64,000 nt of DNA from Streptomyces sp. S465 (GTDB taxonomy: Bacteria > Actinomycetota > Actinomycetes > Streptomycetales > Streptomycetaceae): contig NZ_CP114036.1 of the NCBI RefSeq assembly GCF_026898115.1, positions 8,860,001 through 8,924,000 of the forward strand. The letters are read 5' to 3'. The notes below the pieces were generated by a model. The model was not told the DNA's origin and did not search any database. It was given only the letters and a program-made list of their open reading frames with translations. Below, piece by piece: positions 8,304 to 16,192 of this stretch. The translations under genes were made by a program, and so were the position numbers. Positions within the stretch are counted from its first letter, which is position 1, and the number at the start of each line of letters is the position of its first letter.

Positions 8304-9638
8304 GTGATCATGACAGCTTTCAGAAATGGGCCTGGGTCGGCCTCCGCTGCTGGCGCGGGGACTCATGCGGGTGCTGTGACCCCTCCGGCGCGTCCTGTAC
8401 GGCAGCTGATCGCCGCCTCGATCGGCAATGCGGTCGAATGGTATGACTGGTACGCATATACCTTCCTTGCCACGTACATCGCCGCGCAGATCTTCCCCAA
8501 GGGCGCGGCGAATTCGCTGGTGCCGCTGCTGTCGACGTTCGCCGTCTTCGCGGTGGGATTCTTCATGCGACCCGTTGGCGGGCTGCTCATGGGCGCGGTC
8601 GCTGACCGGCGCGGGCGCCGTGCGGCGCTGACGGTGACCATTCTGCTGATGGGCGGCAGCAGCCTGCTGGTGGGGCTGACGCCGACGTACGCCGCCGCCG
8701 GCGTCCTCGCGCCGATCGTCCTCGTCCTGGCCCGGCTGCTGCAGGGGCTGTCGGTGGGCGGGGAGTTCGCCGCGTCGACCACATTCCTTGTGGAGTCGGC
8801 CGGGCCCGGCCGACGGGGGCTCTTCTCCAGCTTCCAGTATGTGTCGACCACCATCGGGCAGCTCGTCGCGTCCGGAGTCGCGGCGCTGCTCGTGGCGAAT
8901 CTCGCGCCCGCCACCATGGAAGGCTGGGGTTGGCGAGTCCCGTTCGTGTTGGGCGCGCTGCTGAGCCTGGTGGGCTTCTGGGTCCGGCGCGACGCGGACG
9001 AGACGCGAAGTGAAGAGCAGGCGAAGGCGCCCCGCCCCGGCCTCTTCGAGGCGCTGCGCCGCCATCCGCGCGAGTCGCTGCTGATCTGCGGAATCACCGC
9101 GGGCGGCACGCTCGCGTACTACACGTGGACGTCGTATCTGCCGACGTACGCCGAGCTGAACGCCGGGGTGGACAAGGCGGACGCGCTGCTGGCGGGCACC
9201 CTGTCGCTGACGTTCTTCGCGGTGCTCCAGCCCGTCGCGGGCATGGTGTCCGACCGCTTCGGGCGCAAGCCGCTGCTGCTGATGTTCGGGATCGGCTTCG
9301 CGCTGCTGAGCGTGCCGTTGCTGCGCGCGCTCAACGACTCCTTCGTCACGCTGCTGCTCGTGCAGTGCGCGGGCATGGTCCTGCTGAGCGGCTTCACGGC
9401 CATCTCGGCGGCCGTGAACGCGGAGACGTTCCCGGCGCGGGTGCGCGCCGCGGGAATCGGGTTCCCCTACTCGCTCACCGTCGCCCTCTTCGGCGGCACG
9501 GCGCCCTACATCGGCACGCTGTTCAAGGACATGGGGCAGGCCGGCCTCTTCCCCGTGTACGTGGCCGTGCTGTGCCTGGTCTCCTCCGCCGTCTACCTTC
9601 GGCTCCCCGAGACCGCCCACCGGCCGCTGGAGCGATGA
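8304..9638 (+). CDS. MFS transporter, metabolite:H+ symporter (MHS) family
   Basis: A 444-residue 12-span transporter. The N-terminal signature IGNAVEWYDWYAYTFLATYIA is diagnostic of the MHS family (KgtP, ShiA and ProP relatives). The loop 2-3 motif is GAVADRRGRRAALTVTILLMG, and the matching loop 8-9 motif is GMVSDRFGRKPLLLMFG. RLLQGLSVGGEFAAS in span 4 is also typical. The start is GTG 8304 or ATG 8310; GGGGAG at 8294-8299 fits either. Family members import organic acids, shikimate or compatible solutes with protons; the substrate is unknown. It sits between transporter and regulator debris, suggesting a once larger organic-acid locus. Confidence 0.92.
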   Translation: MIMTAFRNGPGSASAAGAGTHAGAVTPPARPVRQLIAASIGNAVEWYDWYAYTFLATYIAAQIFPKGAANSLVPLLSTFAVFAVGFFMRPVGGLLMGAVADRRGRRAALTVTILLMGGSSLLVGLTPTYAAAGVLAPIVLVLARLLQGLSVGGEFAASTTFLVESAGPGRRGLFSSFQYVSTTIGQLVASGVAALLVANLAPATMEGWGWRVPFVLGALLSLVGFWVRRDADETRSEEQAKAPRPGLFEALRRHPRESLLICGITAGGTLAYYTWTSYLPTYAELNAGVDKADALLAGTLSLTFFAVLQPVAGMVSDRFGRKPLLLMFGIGFALLSVPLLRALNDSFVTLLLVQCAGMVLLSGFTAISAAVNAETFPARVRAAGIGFPYSLTVALFGGTAPYIGTLFKDMGQAGLFPVYVAVLCLVSSAVYLRLPETAHRPLER

Positions 9639-9654
9639 GGGCGCGGGGTACCGG

Positions 9655-9847
9655 CTGCCCAGGGCGGCTCCTTCTTCGGGGGCGTCGAAGGCGGCGACCT
9701 GCGCCCGAGCCGGCCGAGCGCGCTGTCCGACCGGATCGGCCGCCGCCCCCTGCTGATCACCTTCGGCGTCGGCGCGGTCCTCGGCACCGCGATGTGTCCT
9801 TCTCTTCCGAGGACACGCCGGCCCCGCGCGAACAGGTCGCCGCCTGA
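9655..9847 (+). pseudogene. Fragment of a second MHS-type MFS transporter
   Basis: Just after the intact transporter, the stretch LSDRIGRRPLLITFGVGAVLGTAM (about 9719-9793) reproduces the loop 8-9 motif of a different MHS transporter. A frame change then gives a short Glu/Pro-rich tail, SSEDTPAPREQVAA, ending at 9847 as in transporter C-termini. All other spans are missing. It is a degraded paralogue, not a gene. Confidence 0.6.
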
Positions 9848-9885
9848 CGTCCGCCGGGCGGCCCGCCCTCGCCCTGGCCGGGGCG

Positions 9886-10446
9886 TCAGCGCGTCAGGGC
9901 GTCCATGAGCAGGCCGACGAGCCGCTGGGCCTGCTCCCGGGTGCCGTACTGCGCGGAATGGGCGAGGCCACCCATGAGGAGCAGGAGGTCGTCGGGGGTG
10001 ACGTCGGTCCGCAGGCCGCCGTCCCGGGCGCCGGCCTCCAGGAGGGCGGCGACGGCGTCGGTCAGCAGTGCCCGGCTGTCGGCGTAGGGGTCGACGCCGG
10101 AGGCGATGACCGCGTCGAGCGCCGCGGCCATACCGCTCTTGGCCGTGACGTAGTCGAGGAAGTGTGCCATCCACCTGCGGGTGGCCTCGGCGGCCGGGTA
10201 CTGGGCGAGGAGGTCGGTCGCCTGCTCGCAGACGCGGGTGAGCTGGTGCCGGTAGGCGGCGTCGACGAGCGCTTCCCGGGTCGGGAAGTGCCGGTAGAGG
10301 GTGCCGACCCCGACGCCCGCCTGCTTGGCGATGGCGGCCGGCGCGGTGTCCAGCCCCTGCTCGGCGAAGACGCGCGCGGCCACCTCCAGCAGACGTGCCC
10401 GGTTCTGCAGCGCATCGCTCCTGGTCCGGCGGGGGGCGGCGGCCAT
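9886..10446 (-). CDS. TetR/AcrR-family transcriptional regulator
   Basis: A 186-residue repressor. The N-terminal helix-turn-helix is clear: ARLLEVAARVFAEQGLDTAPAAIAKQAGVGVGTLYRHFPTREALVDAAY (residues 18-66). The C-terminal helical domain (KSGMAAALDAVIASGVDPYADSRALLTDAVAALLEAGARDGGLRTDVTPDDLLLLMGGLAH) is the ligand and dimerisation part seen in short-chain-dehydrogenase-linked TetR proteins. It is divergent from an SDR gene, and two palindromes fill the 103-base gap. It most likely represses both itself and the SDR; the inducer is unknown. Confidence 0.92.
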   Translation of the reverse strand: MAAAPRRTRSDALQNRARLLEVAARVFAEQGLDTAPAAIAKQAGVGVGTLYRHFPTREALVDAAYRHQLTRVCEQATDLLAQYPAAEATRRWMAHFLDYVTAKSGMAAALDAVIASGVDPYADSRALLTDAVAALLEAGARDGGLRTDVTPDDLLLLMGGLAHSAQYGTREQAQRLVGLLMDALTR

Positions 10447-10476
10447 ACGGGTTCCTCCGGTGGTCTGGCTCCGATT

Positions 10477-10495
10477 GCATTCCGGAATGCGTTCC
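10477..10495. promoter_or_regulatory. TetR-type operator, copy 1
   Basis: GCATTCCGGAATGC at 10477-10490 is a perfect 14-bp palindrome. It overlaps GGAATGCGTTCC at 10484-10495, which is the exact reverse complement of the core of copy 2. It lies about 30 bases before the TetR start codon. Confidence 0.6.
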
Positions 10496-10504
10496 GCTTA
10501 ACTG

Positions 10505-10528
10505 GTTACCGGAACGCATTCCGGTAAC
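10505..10528. promoter_or_regulatory. TetR-type operator, copy 2
   Basis: Ten-base arms GTTACCGGAA and TTCCGGTAAC are exact inverted repeats around CGCA. The core GGAACGCATTCC is the reverse complement of the core in copy 1. It lies immediately before the SDR start, where binding would block transcription. Confidence 0.65.
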
Positions 10529-10549
10529 ACTCTACCCGTGGAGACCGCC

Positions 10550-11401
10550 ATGACCGCACCCTCCGACCAGGCCGTACGCCACTGGTTCATCACCGGAGCC
10601 TCCGGTGGCCTGGGCCGTCACCTCACCGAGCACGCCCTCCGCAGCGGCGACCGCGTCACGGCCACGGTCCGCCGCCCGGAGGCTCTGGAAGACCTGCGCG
10701 AGACCTACGGCGACCGGCTGACCGTCGAAATCCTCGATCTCACCCGCCCGGCCGACGTCGGCGAGGTGATCGACAGGACGCTGCGGTCCGAGCCGGTGGA
10801 CATCGTCGTCAACAACGCCGGATACGCGGTCGTGGGCGCCGCCGAGGAGATGACCGTCGACCAGATCCGCGACCAGATCGAGGTCCTCCTGCTCGCTCCG
10901 ATGCTGATCACCCGGGCCTTCCTGAAGCCGATGCGCGAGCGGGGCGGAGGCCGCATCATCCAGATCTCCAGCATGGGCGGCCAGATCGGCACCCCCACGC
11001 ACAGCTCCTACCACGCGGGCAAGTGGGGGCTGGAAGGCTTCACCGAGAGCGTCAGCCGCGAAGTCTCCGACTTCGGCATCCGCCTCACCGTGGTCGAACC
11101 CGGCGCCACCCGCACCGGCTTCGCCTCGGCCCTGCGCTACACCACCGCGTCGGCCGCCTACCGCGACACCGCCGTCGGCCGGACCCGGCGTCTGCTGGAG
11201 GGCGCCGACGAAAGCCTGTTCACCGGCGACCCGGCCAGGCTCGCCGCCGCCATCTACGACACCACCCGCCATCCGGACCCGCCGCTGCGCCTCACTCTCG
11301 GTTCCGACACCTACGACGCCGTCCACGCCGCGCTGACCGAACGCCTCGCCGCACTCGAAACCCAGAAGGAGCTCGCGGCATCCGTCGCCTTCCCGCGCTG
11401 A
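10550..11401 (+). CDS. SDR-family NAD(P)-dependent oxidoreductase
   Basis: A 283-residue classical short-chain dehydrogenase. Visible features are the cofactor motif TGASGGLG, the basic RRPEAL after strand 2 favouring NADPH, DIVVNNAGY, the catalytic Ser in ISSMGG and the YxxxK pair in SSYHAGKWGLEG. It ends with VEPGATRTGF and a family-typical C-terminal extension. ATG 10550 is chosen because GTGGAG sits six bases upstream; a GTG at 10538 has no ribosome site. It is divergent from the TetR gene and shares its operators, so expression is probably induced by a small molecule, perhaps an aldehyde or ketone substrate. Confidence 0.92.
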   Translation: MTAPSDQAVRHWFITGASGGLGRHLTEHALRSGDRVTATVRRPEALEDLRETYGDRLTVEILDLTRPADVGEVIDRTLRSEPVDIVVNNAGYAVVGAAEEMTVDQIRDQIEVLLLAPMLITRAFLKPMRERGGGRIIQISSMGGQIGTPTHSSYHAGKWGLEGFTESVSREVSDFGIRLTVVEPGATRTGFASALRYTTASAAYRDTAVGRTRRLLEGADESLFTGDPARLAAAIYDTTRHPDPPLRLTLGSDTYDAVHAALTERLAALETQKELAASVAFPR

Positions 11402-11506
11402 TCCGACGCCACCAGGCCGAGTGCGGTCAGCCCCCCGCCAGGGCCGTTCTCGCGGTGCGGAACGACACCGCCCTGACGAGGGGCTGGGTTTCTGGATTCC
11501 GGGTTG

Positions 11507-11576
11507 GGTCCAGGCCGGTCCAGGCCGGTCCAGGCCGGTCCAGGCCGGTCCAGGCCGGTTCAGGCCGGTTCAGGCC
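11507..11576. repeat. Seven tandem 10-bp repeats (GGTCCAGGCC)
   Basis: Five exact copies of GGTCCAGGCC are followed by two copies with a C-to-T change (GGTTCAGGCC). The last two copies run into the stop codon of the minus-strand pirin gene (stop at 11570-11572). The array is in the convergent gap after the SDR gene. Copy number is probably variable. Confidence 0.9.
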
Positions 11577-12331
11577 AGGGAGATGGCGGCGTTCATCTCC
11601 CACATGAGCACCTCGGCGCCGTCGGGGCCGCCGGTGAGGCGCTGCCCCTCGGCACCGGTGACACGGACCGCGTCACCGGTGGCCAGCGCTCCCGCGCTCT
11701 CCAGTTCCGCGCTGCCGCGCGCGACGAAGAGGTGGACGAACGGAGCGGTGGCGATCTCCAGGGTCTCGCCGGGGCGGACGCGGGCGACATGCAGGGCGGC
11801 GTGCTTCTGCCGGATGCCGATCGCGCGCTGGTTGCCGTGACCGGGCATGCCGGAGGCGAGCGTGGTCCAGCCGCCGACGGCGAGTTCGTCGTTGATGTCG
11901 AGCTGCTCGTAGCCGGGGCGGATACCGGACTCGTCGGGGATGGTCCACATCTGGATGAAGTGGACCGGGTCGTGGTGCTCGGCCTGGCCGGTCAGGGTCC
12001 AGGAGTCGTTCTTCTCGCTGTGCAGGATGCCGGTGCCGGCGCTCATCCGCTGCGCGAGACCGGGGTAGATCACCCCGTTGTGTCCTTCGGAGTCCTGGTG
12101 GACGAGGGCGCCGTCGAGGACCCAGGTGATGATCTCCATGTCCTGGTGGGGGTGGGTCTCGAAGCCGGTGCCGGGGGCGACGACGTCGTCGTTGGAGACC
12201 AGCAGGAGCCCGAAGTGGGTGTTCTTGGGGTCCCAGTGGTGCGAGAAGGAGAAGGAGTGGTGGGAGTCGAGCCAGCCGGCGCGGGTGTGGAAACGCTCGT
12301 TGGCGCGCCGGATGTCGAGGCGAGAGGCCAT
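11570..12331 (-). CDS. Pirin family protein
   Basis: A 253-residue bicupin. The metal-binding histidines of pirins are present in FETHPHQDMEIITWVLDG, with the second His-Glu pair in GTGILHSEKND. The N-terminal RRANERFHTRAGWLDSHHSFSFSHHWDP is typical of the short bacterial pirins related to quercetinase-like enzymes. ATG 12331 begins the conserved region and has AAGGA upstream; a longer frame toward 12421 crosses the promoter. It is divergent from a WrbA-type quinone reductase, a pairing often under one redox-sensing regulator. Dioxygenase activity on flavonoids is possible but unproven. Confidence 0.92.
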   Translation of the reverse strand: MASRLDIRRANERFHTRAGWLDSHHSFSFSHHWDPKNTHFGLLLVSNDDVVAPGTGFETHPHQDMEIITWVLDGALVHQDSEGHNGVIYPGLAQRMSAGTGILHSEKNDSWTLTGQAEHHDPVHFIQMWTIPDESGIRPGYEQLDINDELAVGGWTTLASGMPGHGNQRAIGIRQKHAALHVARVRPGETLEIATAPFVHLFVARGSAELESAGALATGDAVRVTGAEGQRLTGGPDGAEVLMWEMNAAISLA

Positions 12332-12378
12332 GGTGGTGTCCTTGCTGTCCGTGCGGCCGGGGATGCCGACCCGGTTTA

Positions 12379-12395
12379 GTTGAACGTTATACAAC
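12379..12395. promoter_or_regulatory. Imperfect inverted repeat in pirin/WrbA divergent promoter
   Basis: GTTGAACGTTATACAAC has matching GTTG/CAAC ends around an AACGTT core. The GTTGAAC heptamer recurs inverted as GTTCAAC at 12456-12462 on the WrbA side. This fits a shared MarR- or HxlR-type regulator, but no such gene is adjacent. Confidence 0.4.
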
Positions 12396-12565
12396 AGCGC
12401 AGGCGGAAACATTCCCGCCACCCCGGAGGGGACGACTGCCCTCCATATGGTTTACGGTTCAACCAGTGCCCGATCGGCGGGCATGCACCAACGAGGATGA
12501 GATCCGCCATGGGCATCTTCAGTCGCAATCGAACGAACGAGACCAACGGAACGGAGGCCGCAACC

Positions 12566-13186
12566 GTGAGCACCCCGATCAAGGTAGCCGTCGTCTATTA
12601 CTCCTCCACCGGCACGATCGCCGAGGTCGGCAAGCAGATCGCCCGGTACGCGGAGAAGGCCGGCGCCGAGGTCCGCCTGCTCAAGGCAGCCGAACTGGCC
12701 CCGCAGTCCGCGATCGACTCCAACGACGCCTGGGCCGCCAACGCCGCCGCCACCGCCGACATCCCCGTCGCCACCCCGGACGACGTCGAATGGGCCGACG
12801 CCGTGATCTTCGGTTCCCCCACCCGCTTCGGCAACGTCGCCTCTCAGCTGAAGCAGTTCATCGACACGCTCGGCGGCCTGTGGGCCCAGGGCAAGCTCGC
12901 CGACAAGGTCTACAGCGGCTTCACCTCCTCCGCCACCGCACATGGCGGCCAGGAGTCCACGCTGCTCGCCCTGTACAACTCCTTCCACCACTTCGGCGGC
13001 CTCGTCGTGGCACCCGGCTACACCGACCCCGCCAAGTTCGCGGACGGCAACCCCTACGGCACCTCCCACGTCGACGCCCAGGGCAACAACCCCGTCGACC
13101 AGACCACCCGCGAGGCCGCCCGCGTCCAGGCCGAGCGCATCGTGCGCATCACCACCGCCCTCAAGGCCGGCCTCGCCGCCGCCTGA
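12566..13186 (+). CDS. wrbA: NAD(P)H:quinone oxidoreductase, WrbA type
   Basis: A 206-residue flavodoxin-fold protein. The FMN phosphate loop is VVYYSSTGTIAEVGKQIA, followed by WADAVIFGSPTRFGN and SATAHGGQESTLLALYNSFHHFG, the last being a hallmark of WrbA. It should reduce quinones by two electrons with NAD(P)H, avoiding semiquinone radicals. GTG 12566 is preferred because GGAGG lies eight bases upstream and the conserved region begins there; an ATG at 12509 would add 19 poorly conserved residues. It is divergent from the pirin gene and followed by a strong hairpin terminator. Confidence 0.92.
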   Translation: MSTPIKVAVVYYSSTGTIAEVGKQIARYAEKAGAEVRLLKAAELAPQSAIDSNDAWAANAAATADIPVATPDDVEWADAVIFGSPTRFGNVASQLKQFIDTLGGLWAQGKLADKVYSGFTSSATAHGGQESTLLALYNSFHHFGGLVVAPGYTDPAKFADGNPYGTSHVDAQGNNPVDQTTREAARVQAERIVRITTALKAGLAAA

Positions 13187-13224
13187 TCCCGCCACCCGGC
13201 GGCGCACCACCCCCGGTGCCCCGG

Positions 13225-13250
13225 CCGGCCGCACGGCATCGTGCGGCCGG
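13225..13250 (+). terminator. Hairpin terminator after wrbA
   Basis: Eleven-base arms CCGGCCGCACG and CGTGCGGCCGG pair perfectly around the loop GCAT, 39 bases after the wrbA stop. There is no U-tract, as is common in Streptomyces terminators. Confidence 0.6.
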
Positions 13251-13402
13251 TCGGCCGGCCGGACCGGGACCGAACCTGGGGGGTGTTGTCAGGTCCACCC
13301 CCCATTCGGGTTCCAGACCCAGGGACCGCGGGCGCCGGGCGCGCGAGGCTTTCTTCCATCGACAACAGCACGCATCACACGACGTGTCCGAGGGAGAAAG
13401 CA

Positions 13403-14080
13403 ATGAACGAGAACGTCGCCCGACGCTTCACCGGAGCGGCGGGGATCGCCGCGGCAGGGGGTCTCATCCTCGAAGTGCCGCTCTACTTCGTCTACTCGGG
13501 GCCACCGCCGGACTCCAATGTGCTGGCCCGGCTCCTCATCGGAATTCTCGCGCTCGGCGGCGTCCTGGTCTTCGTGACGGGCTTCCGGGAACTCGTCAAG
13601 ACGGTGGCGCCCGAAGCGGAATGGGCGGGCACGCTCGCCTTCGCCTCGGGCCTCGCCTACACCATCGTCACACTCGTCTCCAGCGGCCTGGAGGCCGGAG
13701 CCGTCATCGCCACCGACCACTCCATCGACCCCACCATCGCGGTTTCGGGCACCTACATCCTCTACGGGACGATCTCCCGCATGCTGCTCGGCATGTTCCT
13801 GGCCGCCTTCGGATACACCGTCAGCCGCACCCGCCTGCTGCCGTGCTGGGCCCACCGCACCGCCTACGCCCTCGCCGCCGTCAACCTCGCCTTCATGCCG
13901 TCCCTCTTCTTCGGCAACACCCCGGCCCACTTCTACGCCGCCAACGGCTGGGGCACCACCGCCCTCATGGGAGCCGTCCTCAGCTACTGGCTCCTCGCCA
14001 TCGGAATCACCACCTGCCGCAGCGCCAACCGCGTACCCGAGCAGCACACCGCCACCCCACGGACGCTGACCAGCGGCTGA
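13403..14080 (+). CDS. Integral membrane protein of unknown function, 225 aa
   Basis: A protein with about six predicted membrane spans: GAAGIAAAGGLILEVPLYFVY, LLIGILALGGVLVFVTGF, LAFASGLAYTIVTLVSSGL, YGTISRMLLGMFLAAFGYTV, a span near TAYALAAVNLAFMPSLFF, and TTALMGAVLSYWLLAIGITT. The layout resembles DUF4386-like four-to-six-span proteins, but the match is weak. ATG 13403 has AGGGAGA ten bases upstream. It has its own promoter space after the wrbA terminator. No catalytic motif is visible. Confidence 0.75.
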   Translation: MNENVARRFTGAAGIAAAGGLILEVPLYFVYSGPPPDSNVLARLLIGILALGGVLVFVTGFRELVKTVAPEAEWAGTLAFASGLAYTIVTLVSSGLEAGAVIATDHSIDPTIAVSGTYILYGTISRMLLGMFLAAFGYTVSRTRLLPCWAHRTAYALAAVNLAFMPSLFFGNTPAHFYAANGWGTTALMGAVLSYWLLAIGITTCRSANRVPEQHTATPRTLTSG

Positions 14081-14264
14081 CCGGGCTCCGCCGGGTGGCG
14101 CCGCCTGCGGTGGCCGGTCGACGCGAGGCGCCAGGGAGGAGCCGTGGCCGGGGCGAGTGGGCCGAGTCCGGGGAGAGGTGGTGGAGGGGCCGGGGAGGGG
14201 CCGGGGTGGCGGCGGCGTCCGGCTCACCCCGGCCCCCGGACGTTCACCCGCCGGCGATGCCCAC

Positions 14265-14495
14265 CCATCTGGGGTGTCACCGAGCTCGCCCAGGCGCTGG
14301 GTCTGCCGAAGGCCCGGGTGCACCGCCACGCCGCGAACCTGCGGCAGGCGGGCTTCCAGTCCCAGACAGCTCACCGACGCGGGCGTCACGGTCACCGAAG
14401 TCCTGCCCGGCGGTTCACCGATCGACGTGGCGCTGAACCCCGGCACCCAGCTCGCCTACAACAGCACGGCCCAGGGCAACCCCGGACGCGGACCT
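14265..14495 (+). pseudogene. IclR-family regulator, broken remnant
   Basis: The helix-turn-helix of an IclR regulator is readable at about 14274-14355 (VTELAQALGLPKARVHRHAANLRQAGF). Then, in another frame from about 14367, comes LTDAGVTVTEVLPGGSPIDVALNPGTQLAYNSTAQG. The last part matches the start of the IclR effector domain, where the family reads roughly R..L.PGT.LPLHATAQGK. A frameshift and large deletions separate the pieces, and the rest of the domain is absent. Confidence 0.6.
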
Positions 14496-14620
14496 CGAGC
14501 CCTGTCGCGGCGGCCAGCGGCGCGGTGGTGAGCCGGGCACGCAGGAGGGGCGACGCGTACAGGGCGTCGATGCTTGAGGTTGGACGGGGTCTGGCCATGA
14601 CGTAGGAGCAGCAGGCGCAT
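14480..14620 (-). pseudogene. Histidine phosphatase (phosphoglycerate-mutase-like), remnant
   Basis: The minus strand from 14620 reads MRLLLLRHGQTPSNL, the phosphohistidine motif of the family. It is followed in a shifted frame by IDALYASPLLRARLTTAPLAAATGLEVRVR, which normally lies about 30 residues further on. The join therefore reflects a deletion plus frameshift, and the C-terminal two thirds with the second catalytic His are absent. It abuts the IclR remnant, so this interval holds two decayed genes and no intact one. Confidence 0.65.
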
Positions 14621-14778
14621 GCGGGGGAAACCTCCACGGAGCGATACAGGTAACTCCACTCTCTCCCGGACCCTCGCTTCTTGCCGAACCGGCAAGAAGC
14701 GTTGGTCTTCCTCTGCCCGCCCGGCAACACTGAACCCGGGTGCCGGTGGCACCCCACACCCGTCCGGAAGGAACCTCG

Positions 14779-15417
14779 ATGTCGACAGCGCAGCCCACCG
14801 ACCCGACGCTCTTCTGGGAAGAGCGATACCGCGCCGGCGAACGCCTCTTCAGCGGTAACCCGAATCCACTGCTCGTGCGGGAGGCCAGCGACCTGGCGCC
14901 CGGCGATGCGCTGGACCTGGGCTGCGGCGAGGGTGGTGACGCCCGGTGGCTCGCCTCGCGCGGGTGGCGGGTGACCGGCGTGGACATCTCCGCCACGGCG
15001 CTGGCGCGGGCCGCGGCCCATGTCGCCGAGGCCGGCTTCGCCGAGCAGGTCACGTTCGAACGGCATGAACTCGGAGTGACCTTCCCCGAAGGGAGCTTCG
15101 ATCTGGTCAGCGCGCAGTTCCTCCAGTCACCGGTCACGTTGGACCAGGACGGCGTACTCAAGCGGGCCGCCGAAGCGGTGGCGCCGGGGGGCACCCTCCT
15201 CGTTGTCATGCACGCCGGCTGGCCGTCCTGGATGGCGGAACACGAGTACCCGTTCGACGCCGTCTTCCCCACGCTTCAGGGCGTGCTCGCGGCGCTCGCG
15301 CTGCCGCCCACCTGGCGGGTGGAGACGCTGGAGGCCGTGGAGCGGCCCTTTCCGTCACCCGACGGCAGGCCCGGCACCCGGGTGGACAACGTGTGGCGAC
15401 TGACCCGTACCGGCTGA
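14779..15417 (+). CDS. Class I SAM-dependent methyltransferase
   Basis: A 212-residue Rossmann-fold methyltransferase. Motif I is ALDLGCGEGGDARWLASRGW, with the acidic ribose-binding residue after strand 2 in VTGVDISATALARA. Post-motifs are FDLVSAQFLQSP and APGGTLLVVMHAGWP. The N-terminus (DPTLFWEERYRAGERLFSGNPNPLLV) is the signature of a subgroup related to TehB and thiopurine-type methyltransferases. ATG 14779 has GGAAGGA upstream. It stands alone, convergent with the TOPRIM gene; the methyl acceptor is unknown. Confidence 0.88.
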   Translation: MSTAQPTDPTLFWEERYRAGERLFSGNPNPLLVREASDLAPGDALDLGCGEGGDARWLASRGWRVTGVDISATALARAAAHVAEAGFAEQVTFERHELGVTFPEGSFDLVSAQFLQSPVTLDQDGVLKRAAEAVAPGGTLLVVMHAGWPSWMAEHEYPFDAVFPTLQGVLAALALPPTWRVETLEAVERPFPSPDGRPGTRVDNVWRLTRTG

Positions 15418-15443
15418 GACGAGGGCCGCTCCCGGCCCAGCGG

Positions 15444-16061
15444 TCAGAGGCCGGCCAGCAGGTTCACCAGCGGGGCGGGTACGCGGTCGGGGGCGAGGGC
15501 CTCGACGAGGACGCGGCCGTAGCGGATCTTGCGCCCTTTCTTCGTGCCGAGGAAGCGCCGCAACTGCTGCTGTGAGGTGCGGCCCCGCTGTGCGGGCTGG
15601 CGCAGGAAGGTGTGCAGGGCGCGCAGGTCGCCCTCCGCCCGGACGAGCTCCGCCACCCGTGTCACGCCCAGCGCGCGGATGAGCTCGTCCTCCAGATCCG
15701 CCGAGCAGACGAAGAACTCTTGCCGTGCCGTACTCGCCCGCGCCAAGCCGCGCGCGTAGTAGGGGCGCTCCGCCTCGTCGCACAGCCCGGTGAGGCGGAG
15801 ACCCAGGCCGGGCGGCCCGAGGAGGCGGGCGAAGCGCCCGACGCTCATCGCGCCGCCCATCGACAGGACGCAGACTCCTTCGGCCGCCAGGTTCCGGCCG
15901 CGGCTCGCGGCCAGCGCGCTGACCGCCGCGGCGTCGCTCGGCCCCTCGAGCAGCACGGCCGTGCGGACGGACAGTCGCGCGGCCAGCTCCCGCGCGGCGT
16001 CGCCGGGACCACCGGCCGCCCACGCGGTGACCGCCTCCCGGAACGACCCCATGTCAGCCAT
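15444..16061 (-). CDS. Small TOPRIM-domain protein (OLD/ATP-dependent endonuclease-like)
   Basis: A 205-residue protein whose core resembles the TOPRIM domain of OLD nucleases. The first strand and catalytic Glu lie in TAVLLEGPSDAAAVSALAASRGRNL, a Gly-rich turn in GVCVLSMGGAMSVGRFARLLG, and the acidic pair in LTGLCDEAERPYYARGL. No ABC-type ATPase domain is fused or adjacent, unlike full OLD proteins. The C-terminus is basic (LGTKKGRKIRYGRVLVEAL). A nucleic-acid-cleaving or phosphoryl-transfer role is inferred from the fold only. It is a single gene, convergent with the methyltransferase. Confidence 0.75.
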   Translation of the reverse strand: MADMGSFREAVTAWAAGGPGDAARELAARLSVRTAVLLEGPSDAAAVSALAASRGRNLAAEGVCVLSMGGAMSVGRFARLLGPPGLGLRLTGLCDEAERPYYARGLARASTARQEFFVCSADLEDELIRALGVTRVAELVRAEGDLRALHTFLRQPAQRGRTSQQQLRRFLGTKKGRKIRYGRVLVEALAPDRVPAPLVNLLAGL

Positions 16062-16192
16062 GGGACGAGTCTGCGCCCTTTCCGGCCACCACGGTAGGGA
16101 ATTTCGACTCCGGCCGGACGCGCATGCTGGTCAGCCTGCGATCCGAAGGCGGACGGAGATCGGCGTCCGGTGTGCCGGCGGGGCGGGTGGTG

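Noticed and set aside
7818..9620. Minus-strand 600-codon frame opposite the MFS transporter
   Set aside because: Only its last 110 codons resemble a protein (TAXI fragment); the rest is antisense to the transporter.
11507..11576. CRISPR array
   Set aside because: Units are only 10 bases, directly adjacent with no spacers, and no cas genes are present.
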